Origin: a virus
Length of the DNA stretch: 41,537 bases
Reading direction: 5' to 3' (one strand)
Virus record (IMG/VR): IMGVR_UViG_3300027281_000009
Span: 1-41,537 of that record
Below, piece by piece: positions 16,000-23,656 of this stretch. The notes beneath the pieces are model-generated. The model was not told where the DNA came from. It was given only the letters and a program-made list of their open reading frames with translations, and ran no database searches. A program made the translations under genes and the position numbers. Positions within the stretch are counted from its first letter, which is position 1; every line of letters begins with the position of its first letter.

Positions 16000-16735
16000 A
16001 TGGGGTGACAAATACTCATCTGATTATGTGAACAATCTATATCACATGGTAAAAAAGAATTATACCGGAGAGTTTAGATTTATTTGTTATACGGATGATG
16101 CCACTAACCTAGAGTGTGAAGTTCATCCTATTCCAGATGATGACTTACTACACCCAAAATATTACTTTGGAAAAGAAGCATTTTGTTTTGATAGAGCCAA
16201 GTTTTTAATTTTTAATTCAGAAGAATGGCTAGATTGCGAAGAAGAAGATAAGTTCTGCTATTTGGATTTGGATGTAGTAGTTCAAAATAACATCGATGAG
16301 ATTGATATCTTGGCCGAGAAACCTAGAATAATTCACTGCTTATGGCAGCCAGAAAATCAAATAGATGATAGGTTCTTCATCGAAACAAGAGGTACATTTT
16401 TCAACTCTAGTATGATGCTTTGGTCATATGGCCAATGCCGTCATATATATTATGACGTTTATGAGAACAGTGAAATAGTTTTCAAAACATTTTTTAAGGG
16501 TAGTGATAACTATCATTATTGGCGTCAAAGAGACTTCTGGAAAAACATTCCAGAAAGTTGGGTATACTCTTGGAACAGAGGACGATATTATCCAGATGAT
16601 GTAGTGCGTTTTAAATTTAGAGATGATGCCAAAATCTGCTTATTTAATACAGATAATGTTCCTCATCCATCTACTAAAGATCACGTTGAATTATCTGAAT
16701 GTCATGACAAAAATATTATTGGATTGTGGAAATGA
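15980..16735 (+). CDS. Glycosyltransferase-like protein, paralogue 2
   Basis: The start is chosen at the ATG at 15980 (MNFLTIKWGDKYSSDYVNN) because this aligns with the other three family members. ATGs at 15965 and 15977 are in frame but would add residues absent from them. The product is 251 aa. DxD lies at 96-98 in KFCYLDLDVVVQNNID, and FNSSMMLWSYGQ matches the second family motif. The C-terminal WVYSWNRGRYYPDD is shared with paralogues 3 and 4 (YSYNRGR, YSYNYG). It overlaps the upstream gene by 20 nt and the next by 4 nt. A sugar-transfer role is inferred from the fold motifs only. Confidence 0.84.
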   Translation: MNFLTIKWGDKYSSDYVNNLYHMVKKNYTGEFRFICYTDDATNLECEVHPIPDDDLLHPKYYFGKEAFCFDRAKFLIFNSEEWLDCEEEDKFCYLDLDVVVQNNIDEIDILAEKPRIIHCLWQPENQIDDRFFIETRGTFFNSSMMLWSYGQCRHIYYDVYENSEIVFKTFFKGSDNYHYWRQRDFWKNIPESWVYSWNRGRYYPDDVVRFKFRDDAKICLFNTDNVPHPSTKDHVELSECHDKNIIGLWK

Positions 16736-17550
16736 GAGTCAATTACGTTTGTTGTAAATGGGGTACCAAATACGATGCCGAGTTTGTCAACCGACTTTAT
16801 CGGATGGCAAAGAAGCATACTCCAGATAATTTTGAGTTTCACTTCTATTGCTATACAGATAACAGTGAGGGATTTGACGCCGAGATTAAAGTCATCGACT
16901 TCCCAAATATTCCCAACATCCATCCGAAATACTGGTTTGGTTCAGATGATTTCAAATACGGTATGGCACGTTGTTGGGACAGACCAAAGACCTTCATCTT
17001 CAATACACACAACTTCGCAGAAGATAACCCCACTGGAAGGTTTGTCTTTTTCGACCTTGATGTCATCATACAAAATGATTTGTCGCCAATCATCACTTAC
17101 GACCTAGAGAATCCTACCAAGTTGCGGTCATGGTGGCAAGACCCTAGACCCATGAAGTCTCGTAACTTTAAGTTATCTCATGGTGCATACACCAATGGTA
17201 GTTGTATGGTGTGGTCAGACGTTCAAACAGAATGTATCTGGCAGGATGTTCTAGAACATCAAGAGCGTATTTGGTTTACATTTACCGACGGAACAGACAA
17301 CTATCACAGTTGGCGATGGGGCGACTTTGGTAATACTCCTCTATGGAAACATTTTCCTAATACTTTTGCATACTCATACAATCGCGGTCGCGACTGGCAA
17401 GAAGACGATTTGGAAGTCGCTAAATATAGAAAAGACTGTATACTATGTGTCTTCAATGTAGATTTACTTCCATTCCAAGACAATAGACGCGGTAAAGTGA
17501 AACAGGAATCCTTGGTTGATTCTGATTTGTTAGAGCATTGGAATGTTTAA
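16732..17550 (+). CDS. Glycosyltransferase-like protein, paralogue 3
   Basis: The start is the ATG at 16732 (MRVNYVCCKWGTKYDAEFVN), overlapping the previous stop as ATGA; an upstream GTG at 16726 is less likely. The product is 272 aa, the longest of the four. DxD lies at 108-110 in FVFFDLDVIIQNDLS. It also has TNGSCMVWSDVQ, GTDNYHSWRWGDFG (paralogue 2 has GSDNYHYWRQRDF) and YSYNRGRDWQEDD. The GTDNYH/GSDNYH element is a strong family signature of paralogues 2 and 3. One-base coupling (TAATG) leads into paralogue 4. Confidence 0.85.
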   Translation: MRVNYVCCKWGTKYDAEFVNRLYRMAKKHTPDNFEFHFYCYTDNSEGFDAEIKVIDFPNIPNIHPKYWFGSDDFKYGMARCWDRPKTFIFNTHNFAEDNPTGRFVFFDLDVIIQNDLSPIITYDLENPTKLRSWWQDPRPMKSRNFKLSHGAYTNGSCMVWSDVQTECIWQDVLEHQERIWFTFTDGTDNYHSWRWGDFGNTPLWKHFPNTFAYSYNRGRDWQEDDLEVAKYRKDCILCVFNVDLLPFQDNRRGKVKQESLVDSDLLEHWNV

Positions 17551-18233
17551 TGATTAATATCTACACGGTAAAATGGGGGTTCAAATATGATTCAGAACAT
17601 GTTAATCGTGTTCTTGAACAATGTAGAGAACACATAACAACAGATTTTAATTTTTACTGCTTGACAGAACATCCAATTGGATTACACCCAGAAGTTGTTG
17701 TAATTCCGCTTCCAGCGGATAATTACTACGAGAAATGGTGGAATAAATTATATCTGTTTGATAGAAGAGTTGTGCCACAATATGGAGAAAAACTATTTCT
17801 TGACCTAGATATTGGCATTCAAAATAACATCGATTGCATTGTAGACCACGACCCAGAAGATGGTCTAACATTTGTTCGCACCCACTGGCATAACATGAAG
17901 AAAATGAAACGTGATACGCAAGATATTCCTCGTGCATACACCGACCTAAATTCTAGCGTGTTAAGATGGAATGATAGATTAGATACTGATAAGATTACCA
18001 AATTTGTTACAGATTATCCAGATCAAATGTTTTTTCATTATCGCGGTCTTGATAATCTTTTCGGACACAAAAGAGAAAATCTTTTAAAAATTAATTTTTT
18101 CCCAGACGGTTGGGTATACAGTTACAACTACGGATACATGTGGCCAATTGACGTAAGGGAACAAGTCCTTCGTGAAGAACCACTTATCTGTCTATATGAT
18201 TCAATGGAAAGACCACAAGATGTTAAACTATAA
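17550..18233 (+). CDS. Glycosyltransferase-like protein, paralogue 4
   Basis: The start is the ATG at 17550 (MINIYTVKWGFKYDSEHVNR), overlapping the previous stop by one base; an upstream TTG is not needed. The product is 227 aa. DxD lies at 85-87 in KLFLDLDIGIQNNIDC. LNSSVLRWND and GWVYSYNYGYMWP complete the family pattern. The charged RTHWHNMKKMKRDTQD loop is its own. It is followed by a methyltransferase-like gene with a 14-nt overlap, so all are likely made together. Confidence 0.84.
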   Translation: MINIYTVKWGFKYDSEHVNRVLEQCREHITTDFNFYCLTEHPIGLHPEVVVIPLPADNYYEKWWNKLYLFDRRVVPQYGEKLFLDLDIGIQNNIDCIVDHDPEDGLTFVRTHWHNMKKMKRDTQDIPRAYTDLNSSVLRWNDRLDTDKITKFVTDYPDQMFFHYRGLDNLFGHKRENLLKINFFPDGWVYSYNYGYMWPIDVREQVLREEPLICLYDSMERPQDVKL

Positions 18234-18876
18234 TTTTTTGAATAATCATCGGTATTGGGGTGAAGGGTTGGATAAAATTGCCCATGAAATGCCACACAAG
18301 CATGAAGATTTTCGCAAATCTATGAATCCAAATACCATGGAGGCTGCAATCTGGATGGTAGAACAATTGCAGAAAGTTAAGATGCCGGATAAGAAATTAG
18401 ATATCACAGTTTTAAATTCTTGGTTAGGAATTCCTTTGATTCCCTTGTTGTGTGAAAACTTAGAAATTAGAAAATTGAATCTGATAGACATTGATGACGA
18501 TGCATTAGAACTTTCCAAAGTTTTTAACAGACACTATTCTGAAACAGGAGTAGAATTGGACCATATTAACTGGGATATTCCGTTTGCATACCATGACATC
18601 AATGCGCTAGGAACAGATATTTTAATTTCGCTCGGATGTGAAACGATGTATCCGCTAAAGAAAATGACAACAGCAAATCCAGATTGTATATTTGCCTGCC
18701 AGTCATCAAATGTTTTTAGAGAAATGTATGGCATCAACTGTGTTCCTACGATTGAAGACCATATCGAAAACGTTGGAATAAATAGTGTTATATACCAGGG
18801 TCAGATTGAACAGTCTTATTGGTCATGGGATGGTAAAGTAGACTTTGATAGATTTATGGTAATAGGAAGGAAGTAA
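18220..18876 (+). CDS. Class I methyltransferase-like protein
   Basis: The start is taken at the ATG at 18220 (MLNYNFLNNHRYWGEGLDKI), inside the end of the preceding gene; the frame is open 16 codons earlier. The product is 218 aa. The order of elements fits a Rossmann-type SAM-dependent methyltransferase: a motif-I-like strand and turn VLNSWLG (64-70), an acidic end of strand 2 in NLIDIDDDALELS (87-99), a third strand WDIPFAYHDIN, then ILISLGCETMYPLKKM in the motif IV position. The glycine loop is degenerate (NSWLG rather than GxGxG), as I recall for some phage-encoded relatives. The substrate is unknown. Its place right behind four glycosyltransferase-like genes suggests modification of the same target. 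This assignment is moderate. Confidence 0.68.
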   Translation: MLNYNFLNNHRYWGEGLDKIAHEMPHKHEDFRKSMNPNTMEAAIWMVEQLQKVKMPDKKLDITVLNSWLGIPLIPLLCENLEIRKLNLIDIDDDALELSKVFNRHYSETGVELDHINWDIPFAYHDINALGTDILISLGCETMYPLKKMTTANPDCIFACQSSNVFREMYGINCVPTIEDHIENVGINSVIYQGQIEQSYWSWDGKVDFDRFMVIGRK

Positions 18877-18877
18877 T

Positions 18878-19639
18878 ATGGGAAGAGTGAGAGTTGTTGC
18901 ACCACCACCTCAAGATTATATACCAGAACCTTTGGTGCCACTAGTACCACCACCTGCGCCCTGGATGGAGTCTCCATCTGAGGAAGTAGTTGTGGAAGAG
19001 TGGGTCGATGAAAACTTTCAAGAAGAAATTATCGAAGTTGAGATTAATGAACCTTCTCAAGAAGAACTTGAGAGGGAACGAATCGCACAAGAAAAGCACG
19101 AAGAATTACAGAAACAAAAACTTGCAGTAGAAGAAGAAACGAAAGCCGCGGCAGAAATAATTGCTAAAGCAAAAGAGATTTTAGAAAATCCTCCAGTGAG
19201 AATTGAGACAGTAACAGAAACAGTTATAGAAACTGTTCACGTTACAGATCCAAAATTAGTAGAAGAATTACAAATTCTCAAAGAGGAAAACGAAAAACTT
19301 GCCAGAGAAAATGACAGAGCAGCAAAAGCAAAAGAAGAACAAATTTTAAAGGCGCGACAACAGGCAACTGATCAACGCAGCAATCAACACATGATTCAAT
19401 TAAACATGACGCCAAAAATTCCATCGTTAATTAGTAAAATCAAAACATTATTTCGAAATCGCCGAATTAAGTCTGCTACTAATGTTGGAATTAAAAACTA
19501 TGAAACTGCAATCCTCGAGAGAGCAAGAATTGCAGTTCCTAAGTTATTGGATGATATTGAAAACATGCACGAACAGTTGACCATTCTAGAAGACCTACTC
19601 ACAAAATACAGTGAAGTTAAAAGCAATCAAGAAAGGTGA
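18878..19639 (+). CDS. Proline-rich, coiled-coil protein
   Basis: A 253-aa product with a strong AGGAAGG ribosome-binding site, starting 2 nt after the previous stop. Residues 1-30 are Pro-rich (VVAPPPQDYIPEPLVPLVPP) and 35-60 very acidic. Residues about 60-110 and 130-175 are Glu/Lys/Ala-rich coiled coil. A short PPVRIETVTETVIETVHVTD segment lies between them. A basic patch (KIKTLFRNRRIKSATNVG) is followed by a last helix with LLDDIENMHEQLTILEDLLT. It has no signal peptide or catalytic motif. It could be a scaffold or tether for the modifying enzymes or a virion protein; neither is shown. Its end overlaps the convergent oxygenase-like gene by 13 nt. Confidence 0.78.
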   Translation: MGRVRVVAPPPQDYIPEPLVPLVPPPAPWMESPSEEVVVEEWVDENFQEEIIEVEINEPSQEELERERIAQEKHEELQKQKLAVEEETKAAAEIIAKAKEILENPPVRIETVTETVIETVHVTDPKLVEELQILKEENEKLARENDRAAKAKEEQILKARQQATDQRSNQHMIQLNMTPKIPSLISKIKTLFRNRRIKSATNVGIKNYETAILERARIAVPKLLDDIENMHEQLTILEDLLTKYSEVKSNQER

Positions 19640-20277
19640 GTGGTATCCTCACCCGTAATATCTTCAACCATCGATTTCCAGAGGTCCTCATGGGGAATGA
19701 CATAACCGAGAGTGAGACGCTTGCTGCGACTTCCAGCGCAATGATAGAAGACTTTATCAGGCTCACTCCGCCTACCGAAGTAGCCGACCTTGACCGACCA
19801 TCCCTTGGGGTCCCAAAGAGTGACCATTTCTTTTGTTATTGGATCTAAATATCTAAAGTAACCGCCATTCTCTTCTGTGTTATAAGAAAGAAGAATGTTA
19901 TAGCCGCTTGCATTCCAGTTTGTGTGCCAGCCCATAAATCCATTCTCTGGATAATAAACATGAACCGCGTTGTTCTTAGCACCTAGAAACGAAATTAATT
20001 CACGATTAAGTTTCTGTTGCTTCTCGCGGTGAGTGGTCGGAACAGAATCTACCATTCCGATATCACAACAGAAAGCGGTTTCTGGATACCCCTCATGTTC
20101 ACCGTCTTTACCGACTAGTTCATTCATATACTTTTCAGAAGTGCCAGTATCGATATCAAATCCTCGGCGTCTATCTGGCTCTCTCAATTTGTCGTGGTCT
20201 GTTTGCGAAAAGAACCACTCCGCATAAGGAGTAAGAATTTCCAGAAGTTCTGGATTTATATTTTTAGAAACCTTCAT
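19627..20277 (-). CDS. 2-oxoglutarate/Fe(II) oxygenase-like protein with HTN in place of HxD
   Basis: A 216-aa product. The double-stranded beta-helix pattern of the 2OG-Fe(II) oxygenase family is visible: VHVYYPENGFMGWHTNWN, then ILLSYNTEENGGYFRYLD, WSVKVGYFG, and VFYHCAGSRSKRLTLGYVIP. The first metal motif is H118-T119-N120 where HxD is usual. The distal His is H179 and the 2OG-binding basic residue would be R187. Asn in place of the Asp ligand may weaken iron binding, or the protein may use other ligands. Similar HTN proteins occur in marine T4-like phages as I recall. The stop overlaps the convergent + strand gene by 13 nt. The start follows the 3' neighbour by a 1-nt overlap. Confidence 0.75.
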   Translation of the reverse strand: MKVSKNINPELLEILTPYAEWFFSQTDHDKLREPDRRRGFDIDTGTSEKYMNELVGKDGEHEGYPETAFCCDIGMVDSVPTTHREKQQKLNRELISFLGAKNNAVHVYYPENGFMGWHTNWNASGYNILLSYNTEENGGYFRYLDPITKEMVTLWDPKGWSVKVGYFGRRSEPDKVFYHCAGSRSKRLTLGYVIPHEDLWKSMVEDITGEDTTHLS

Positions 20278-20975
20278 TATTTGTCCAATACGGATGGCGG
20301 TAACGTATAGTGATAGATGACAATCTCTTGTCCTTGCAATTCTTCTTGTTTATAACCAATGACAAAATTCCACTTTGCATCTGGATCAGGAAATCTTCCT
20401 GTCTTTACACCCATATCCCCATAAGTCAATAAGCGCCACATTGTAAATGTGTCCCACTGTAGTGCTTCTTTTGGATAGTGCTGTCTGTCGTAGCCGGGTT
20501 CATTCTGCTTACAATATTCGCCCCACCAAGCACTCATCAATTTGAGTGTTTGTTCATTATTACGATAGACAAATAGACCGCAATGCTCCGTCATTTCCTC
20601 TGTTTCGGAAAGTTTAGTTAGTGCAGCGTTATACGGACGATTGGCAGTAAAGATTACATCCACATCATCTGGTATCTGTTCAAAGATTTTTCGAATATCG
20701 TCGTGCTGAACTTCTGTATCACAGTCCATATAAACTGTCAAGTCATATGGAGTTTTATCTAGGGCCCATAGTTTGGCCCTCTTGTGATACGGAACACCAT
20801 ATGTGATGATATTCTCAAAGATTGCGTAATCTTCTGGTTCCACCCATTCTGCATGAGTGAATAAAGTAATCTTTGCTTCTGGCCAATAGTCTAGAAGTGA
20901 TAGTGCAGAGTTTTTCGCGGCTCTATAGTAACCTCTACGAAGAGATGCTACGTAAACAAATCCGTTATTCTGCAT
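20277..20975 (-). CDS. Glycosyltransferase-like protein (separate lineage from the + strand four)
   Basis: The start is set at the ATG at 20975 (MQNNGFVYVASLRRGYYRAA), preceded by GGAAGAAG. An open frame of 16 further codons lies inside the upstream gene and looks non-coding. The product is 232 aa. It has ALSLLDYWPEAKITLFTHAE, AKLWALDKTPYDLTVYMDCD with a DxD-type DCD at 84-86, then CGLFVYRNNEQTLKLMSAWW and LQWDTFTMWRLL. It lacks the KWG-KY start and the NSS...W signature of the + strand family. Its acceptor and donor are unknown. It overlaps the upstream gene by 11 nt and touches the oxygenase-like gene, suggesting they act together. Confidence 0.82.
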   Translation of the reverse strand: MQNNGFVYVASLRRGYYRAAKNSALSLLDYWPEAKITLFTHAEWVEPEDYAIFENIITYGVPYHKRAKLWALDKTPYDLTVYMDCDTEVQHDDIRKIFEQIPDDVDVIFTANRPYNAALTKLSETEEMTEHCGLFVYRNNEQTLKLMSAWWGEYCKQNEPGYDRQHYPKEALQWDTFTMWRLLTYGDMGVKTGRFPDPDAKWNFVIGYKQEELQGQEIVIYHYTLPPSVLDK

Positions 20976-21432
20976 TCTTTTCTTCTTCCATGATAAGCAT
21001 GGTAGCATATGCCATAACTTCAAGCGCAGACTTCGATCTACGGATCTTAGTTTTTAAGGCTTTGTTCGTGGAATTTTTTATAATAGCTACTTCAAAGGCT
21101 TCTAGCTTTGCCTCGAAAAGAGTCTCGTCTTTACGGCGCTGTTGATCGACCTTCGATCTTTCCATACGCTGGCGAACTTCTTCGGTGCGGCGTTCTTCGC
21201 GAAGTCGAGTATTTTCATCAATATCTTCTTCAGTAAACTTTTCCATAATAGCAATATAGTCTGGATTGCCACCTTCACCTGATACAGATGCTGGTAGTCT
21301 CTTACCATCTGGATAGATGATAATTACCATTACTTGCTGTAGTTCTTTATTTAACCAAAAAGGTTCTTCGTAATCTTTAGTTTCGACAATAACGGCCGAA
21401 TCCAATACGATGGCGTCTTCATCCACAATCAT
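20965..21432 (-). CDS. Conserved-type small phage protein, helical C-terminal half
   Basis: A 155-aa product with a GGAG ribosome-binding site. The N-terminal third is acidic. VMVIIIYPDGKRLPASVSGE, then GNPDYIAIMEKFTEEDIDEN, looks like a small beta unit. The second half is a charged helix (RLREERRTEEVRQRMERSKV) ending with LEAFEVAIIKNSTNKALKTK and SALEVMAYATMLIMEEE. I recall similar proteins beside fibre genes in marine T4-like phages, without known function. Its end overlaps the glycosyltransferase-like gene by 11 nt. Confidence 0.78.
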   Translation of the reverse strand: MIVDEDAIVLDSAVIVETKDYEEPFWLNKELQQVMVIIIYPDGKRLPASVSGEGGNPDYIAIMEKFTEEDIDENTRLREERRTEEVRQRMERSKVDQQRRKDETLFEAKLEAFEVAIIKNSTNKALKTKIRRSKSALEVMAYATMLIMEEEKNAE

Positions 21433-21476
21433 TCAACTCTCCATAAAAAGAAATAATATAAAGTATATAGTATAGT

Positions 21477-22925
21477 TTAAGCAGTGCGAACCCAGAGAGA
21501 TACTGTTGATACGGTATCTTTAGTTGCTTGAATTGTATCGCCCGCATATGTGCCAGAATAGGAACCTGTGTAAGTTCTGTTACCAGAATAACTTCCTGAG
21601 TAAGTTCTCGAACCAGCAAATGAGTTCGCGTATGTGCCAGAATAAGTTCTGTTACCAGAATAGTTAGCTGAGTATGTTCGCGAACCAGAATACGTTGAGG
21701 TGTATGAACCCGCATAGACTCCTGAATATGCTACGTTGGCATAAGTTCTGGTACCAGCGAATGAACCAGCAAAGTTAGTTGATGCCGAAACATAGCCCGC
21801 ATTGGCGTAAGTTCTGCTACCAGCGAAAGTACCACCAACAAAACCACCGTAATATAGAATATAGTTGGCAGAATATGTTCTTGAACCGGCAAATGATCTA
21901 GTACCAGCGAAGTTGGTCACATATGAGCCGGTATATGTTCGCGAACCTGAGTATGTGTTTGTTCTGTTACCGGCAAACGATGATGCATATGCGGCGTTTG
22001 AGTATGTTCTAGACCCAGCATATGCTACGTTAGAATATGTTCTGGTACCAGCAAAAGTATTTGCATATCCCGCTGGTGTATAAGTTCTAGTCCCAGCATA
22101 TGCTACGTTAGAATATGTTCTAGTACCAGCATATGAGCCGGTATAGTTTACAGACGCGACTTGTTCACGAGTATCAGAAGCTGAACCCATGCTAACCCAA
22201 GTGCCAGGAGATGGCGATGATGCTTGGATCTTATATGTACCAATACTGGTGCTGATAATACGATTTCTGAAATAAGGAATCATTTCCTGAATTTCAGTAT
22301 CGGTCATTTGCTTTACGTTATTGCCACTATATGTTTTCAGTGGACGAAGATCGGCATTCGGTGATGTTGTAGCCGCAGTCTTCTGCCAAAGATAATAAGT
22401 TGTGTTACCACCATTTGCAACGTCAGTAATTGTATAGCGCGAGGTCCATGTACCACCAGTTGGCGCTGAGCCAGCAAGACGATACTGACCTGCAGTATAC
22501 TCTGATTCAGTAACCATTGCTGTGACCGCTTGGTCAATAATATCATTGCGGATCTGAGCATCTGTCATTTGCTGAATTGCAGCGTCATATTGCAGCGGAC
22601 GATTTGTTATTGTACCAGTATCATTAGCAGTAATTTGCTTTGCATAATACGTTACGGTGTCTACAGCACCAGTAGCAGGGTGAGTACCAGTCGCTTCTGT
22701 TCTGTCAGTATCAACAAATGTGCCGATTGCGGTACCAGAAAGTGCGTTTGCTGTATCAATATTGAGGTCGGCGGTGTTAGAACCATTACCTACTGCACCG
22801 GCAAATCCTACTGTGATCTTATTAGCAATATAATTTTTAACTTCCACATTTGACATGGTTTGCAAACCCTGAAAGTTTGCAGAAGTAATCGGTGTAGTAG
22901 ATGCTTTGAGCTTTAAAGGGTTCAT
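21477..22925 (-). CDS. Fibre-like protein with G-x-R-T-Y repeat domain
   Basis: A 482-aa product. The N-terminal half holds three related helical or beta units, each opening like MTD.(E/Q)I or MSN.EV (MSNVEVKNYI, MTDAQIRNDI, MTDTEIQEMI). Two of them are followed by (Y)R/K-LAGSAP-GGTW / IQASSP-PGTW segments. From about residue 265 the protein becomes a low-complexity array with 14 copies of G-(T/S/N)-R-(T/S)-(Y/F/N), spaced by aromatic Y/F-rich links. It ends TIQATKDTVSTVSLWVRTA. The Tyr/Ser/Thr/Arg-rich array has no hydrophobic core of the usual type, so a fibrous beta structure is likely. An AAGG site precedes the ATG. A tail-fibre or adhesin role is inferred from position and composition. 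Confidence 0.83.
   Translation of the reverse strand: MNPLKLKASTTPITSANFQGLQTMSNVEVKNYIANKITVGFAGAVGNGSNTADLNIDTANALSGTAIGTFVDTDRTEATGTHPATGAVDTVTYYAKQITANDTGTITNRPLQYDAAIQQMTDAQIRNDIIDQAVTAMVTESEYTAGQYRLAGSAPTGGTWTSRYTITDVANGGNTTYYLWQKTAATTSPNADLRPLKTYSGNNVKQMTDTEIQEMIPYFRNRIISTSIGTYKIQASSPSPGTWVSMGSASDTREQVASVNYTGSYAGTRTYSNVAYAGTRTYTPAGYANTFAGTRTYSNVAYAGSRTYSNAAYASSFAGNRTNTYSGSRTYTGSYVTNFAGTRSFAGSRTYSANYILYYGGFVGGTFAGSRTYANAGYVSASTNFAGSFAGTRTYANVAYSGVYAGSYTSTYSGSRTYSANYSGNRTYSGTYANSFAGSRTYSGSYSGNRTYTGSYSGTYAGDTIQATKDTVSTVSLWVRTA
21520..22150 (-). repeat. Coding array of 14 GxRTY units
   Basis: On the coding strand, units encoding GTRTY, GSRTY or GNRTY recur at irregular spacing of 8-22 codons. 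Several 30-40 nt stretches (for example those encoding YSNVAYAG.RTY) recur nearly unchanged. The array is inside the 482-aa gene. Confidence 0.85.
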
Positions 22926-22936
22926 TTTCTATAACC

Positions 22937-23419
22937 TTAATTTAGTCTTGTGCCGCTTGAATCAAATACCAACAGAGGTGTCAGTGAATACCAATCTGTA
23001 GCATCCTTAGCAACAAAAGTAGCAGATGAACCAGCAGCTACCGTGATAGCAACGTTAACCGTTCCGCCATTGATTTTGTCTGATACATTTGGGTAAACTA
23101 GAAGATTTGTTGCAGTAGTATTAACAACTGTATAAGTCAACGAGGCGGCGGCTGTTGGAAGTTTGACACCTGCTCCAGAACCTACTGTAGTGATAATATT
23201 GTAAACATCCGAAAGTTCTGTTGCTCCAGACTGGTTTGTTCCTGCCGCAGAAACTGTAGCCGAGATGGAAGGCTTTAGATCACCCGTTAGAGTAAGATTA
23301 CCAAACGTAGGATTATCACCCGATTGATACTTGTCAGTATTAAGATTGTTGAAGTTATTATCAACTTCGGTATTTGTAAGTGGCGACCCCTTTACGGATC
23401 TAAGTGTAATTGTGGCCAT
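22937..23419 (-). CDS. Small fibre-like protein with C-terminal beta domain
   Basis: A 160-aa product. The N-terminus ATITLRSVKGSPLTNTEVDN, then FNNLNTDKY, is a common attachment-type start in phage fibres. From about residue 52 (ISATVSAAGTNQSGATELSD to the end LLVFDSSGTRLN) it parallels the last about 105 residues of the 750-aa fibre ([19 protein letters not shown], ending [11 protein letters not shown]). The two share one C-terminal domain. A late-type octamer lies 70 nt upstream inside the previous gene, and an AAGG site precedes the ATG. Confidence 0.82.
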   Translation of the reverse strand: MATITLRSVKGSPLTNTEVDNNFNNLNTDKYQSGDNPTFGNLTLTGDLKPSISATVSAAGTNQSGATELSDVYNIITTVGSGAGVKLPTAAASLTYTVVNTTATNLLVYPNVSDKINGGTVNVAITVAAGSSATFVAKDATDWYSLTPLLVFDSSGTRLN

Positions 23420-23421
23420 AT

Positions 23422-23655
23422 CTATCTACCTTGGTTCTGTAATATTTGCTGCAACAACAATTTGATATCTAGCATCTCTTGTTTCACACTATTTATATCA
23501 TTTTCAAATTGTCGAAGCTGATTTGTTTGTTCTCTATCTTTGTTTTTTCTAGCTTTGTATGCTGATAATCCAGCAACATCGGTAGAAATAATGGCTTTTG
23601 AATGGCCATCTCTAACATATTTAGTTGTGTCGTCCAGATGATATCTTTGTCTCAT
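23422..23655 (-). CDS. Small coiled-coil protein
   Basis: A 77-aa product: YHLDDTTKYVRDGHSKAIIS, then GLSAYKARKNKDREQTNQL, then a helix (INSVKQEMLDIKLLLQQIL) with heptad Leu/Ile spacing. Similar short proteins follow large structural genes in marine T4-like phages as I recall. It begins one base after the 2059-aa gene's stop region and ends 2 nt before the next ATG. Possible oligomerisation helper; function unknown. Confidence 0.78.
   Translation of the reverse strand: MRQRYHLDDTTKYVRDGHSKAIISTDVAGLSAYKARKNKDREQTNQLRQFENDINSVKQEMLDIKLLLQQILQNQGR
23490..23497 (-). promoter_or_regulatory. T4-late-type octamer before the 160-aa fibre-like gene
   Basis: Exact TATAAATA on the minus strand inside the 3' end of the 77-aa gene, 70 nt before the ATG at 23419. 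It could start a transcript for the fibre-like and modification genes to the left. Confidence 0.5.
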
Positions 23656-23656
23656 G

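Noticed and set aside
20976-21023. Upstream extension MKLWHMLPCLSWKKKR of the fifth glycosyltransferase-like gene
   Set aside because: It overlaps the preceding gene in another frame, is unlike the family start, and a better ATG with a ribosome-binding site lies at 20975.
21433-21476. AT-rich gap (TATAAAG/TATATAG) as a host-type promoter or terminator
   Set aside because: There is no clear -35/-10 pair, no late octamer and no stable stem; AT-richness alone is not enough.
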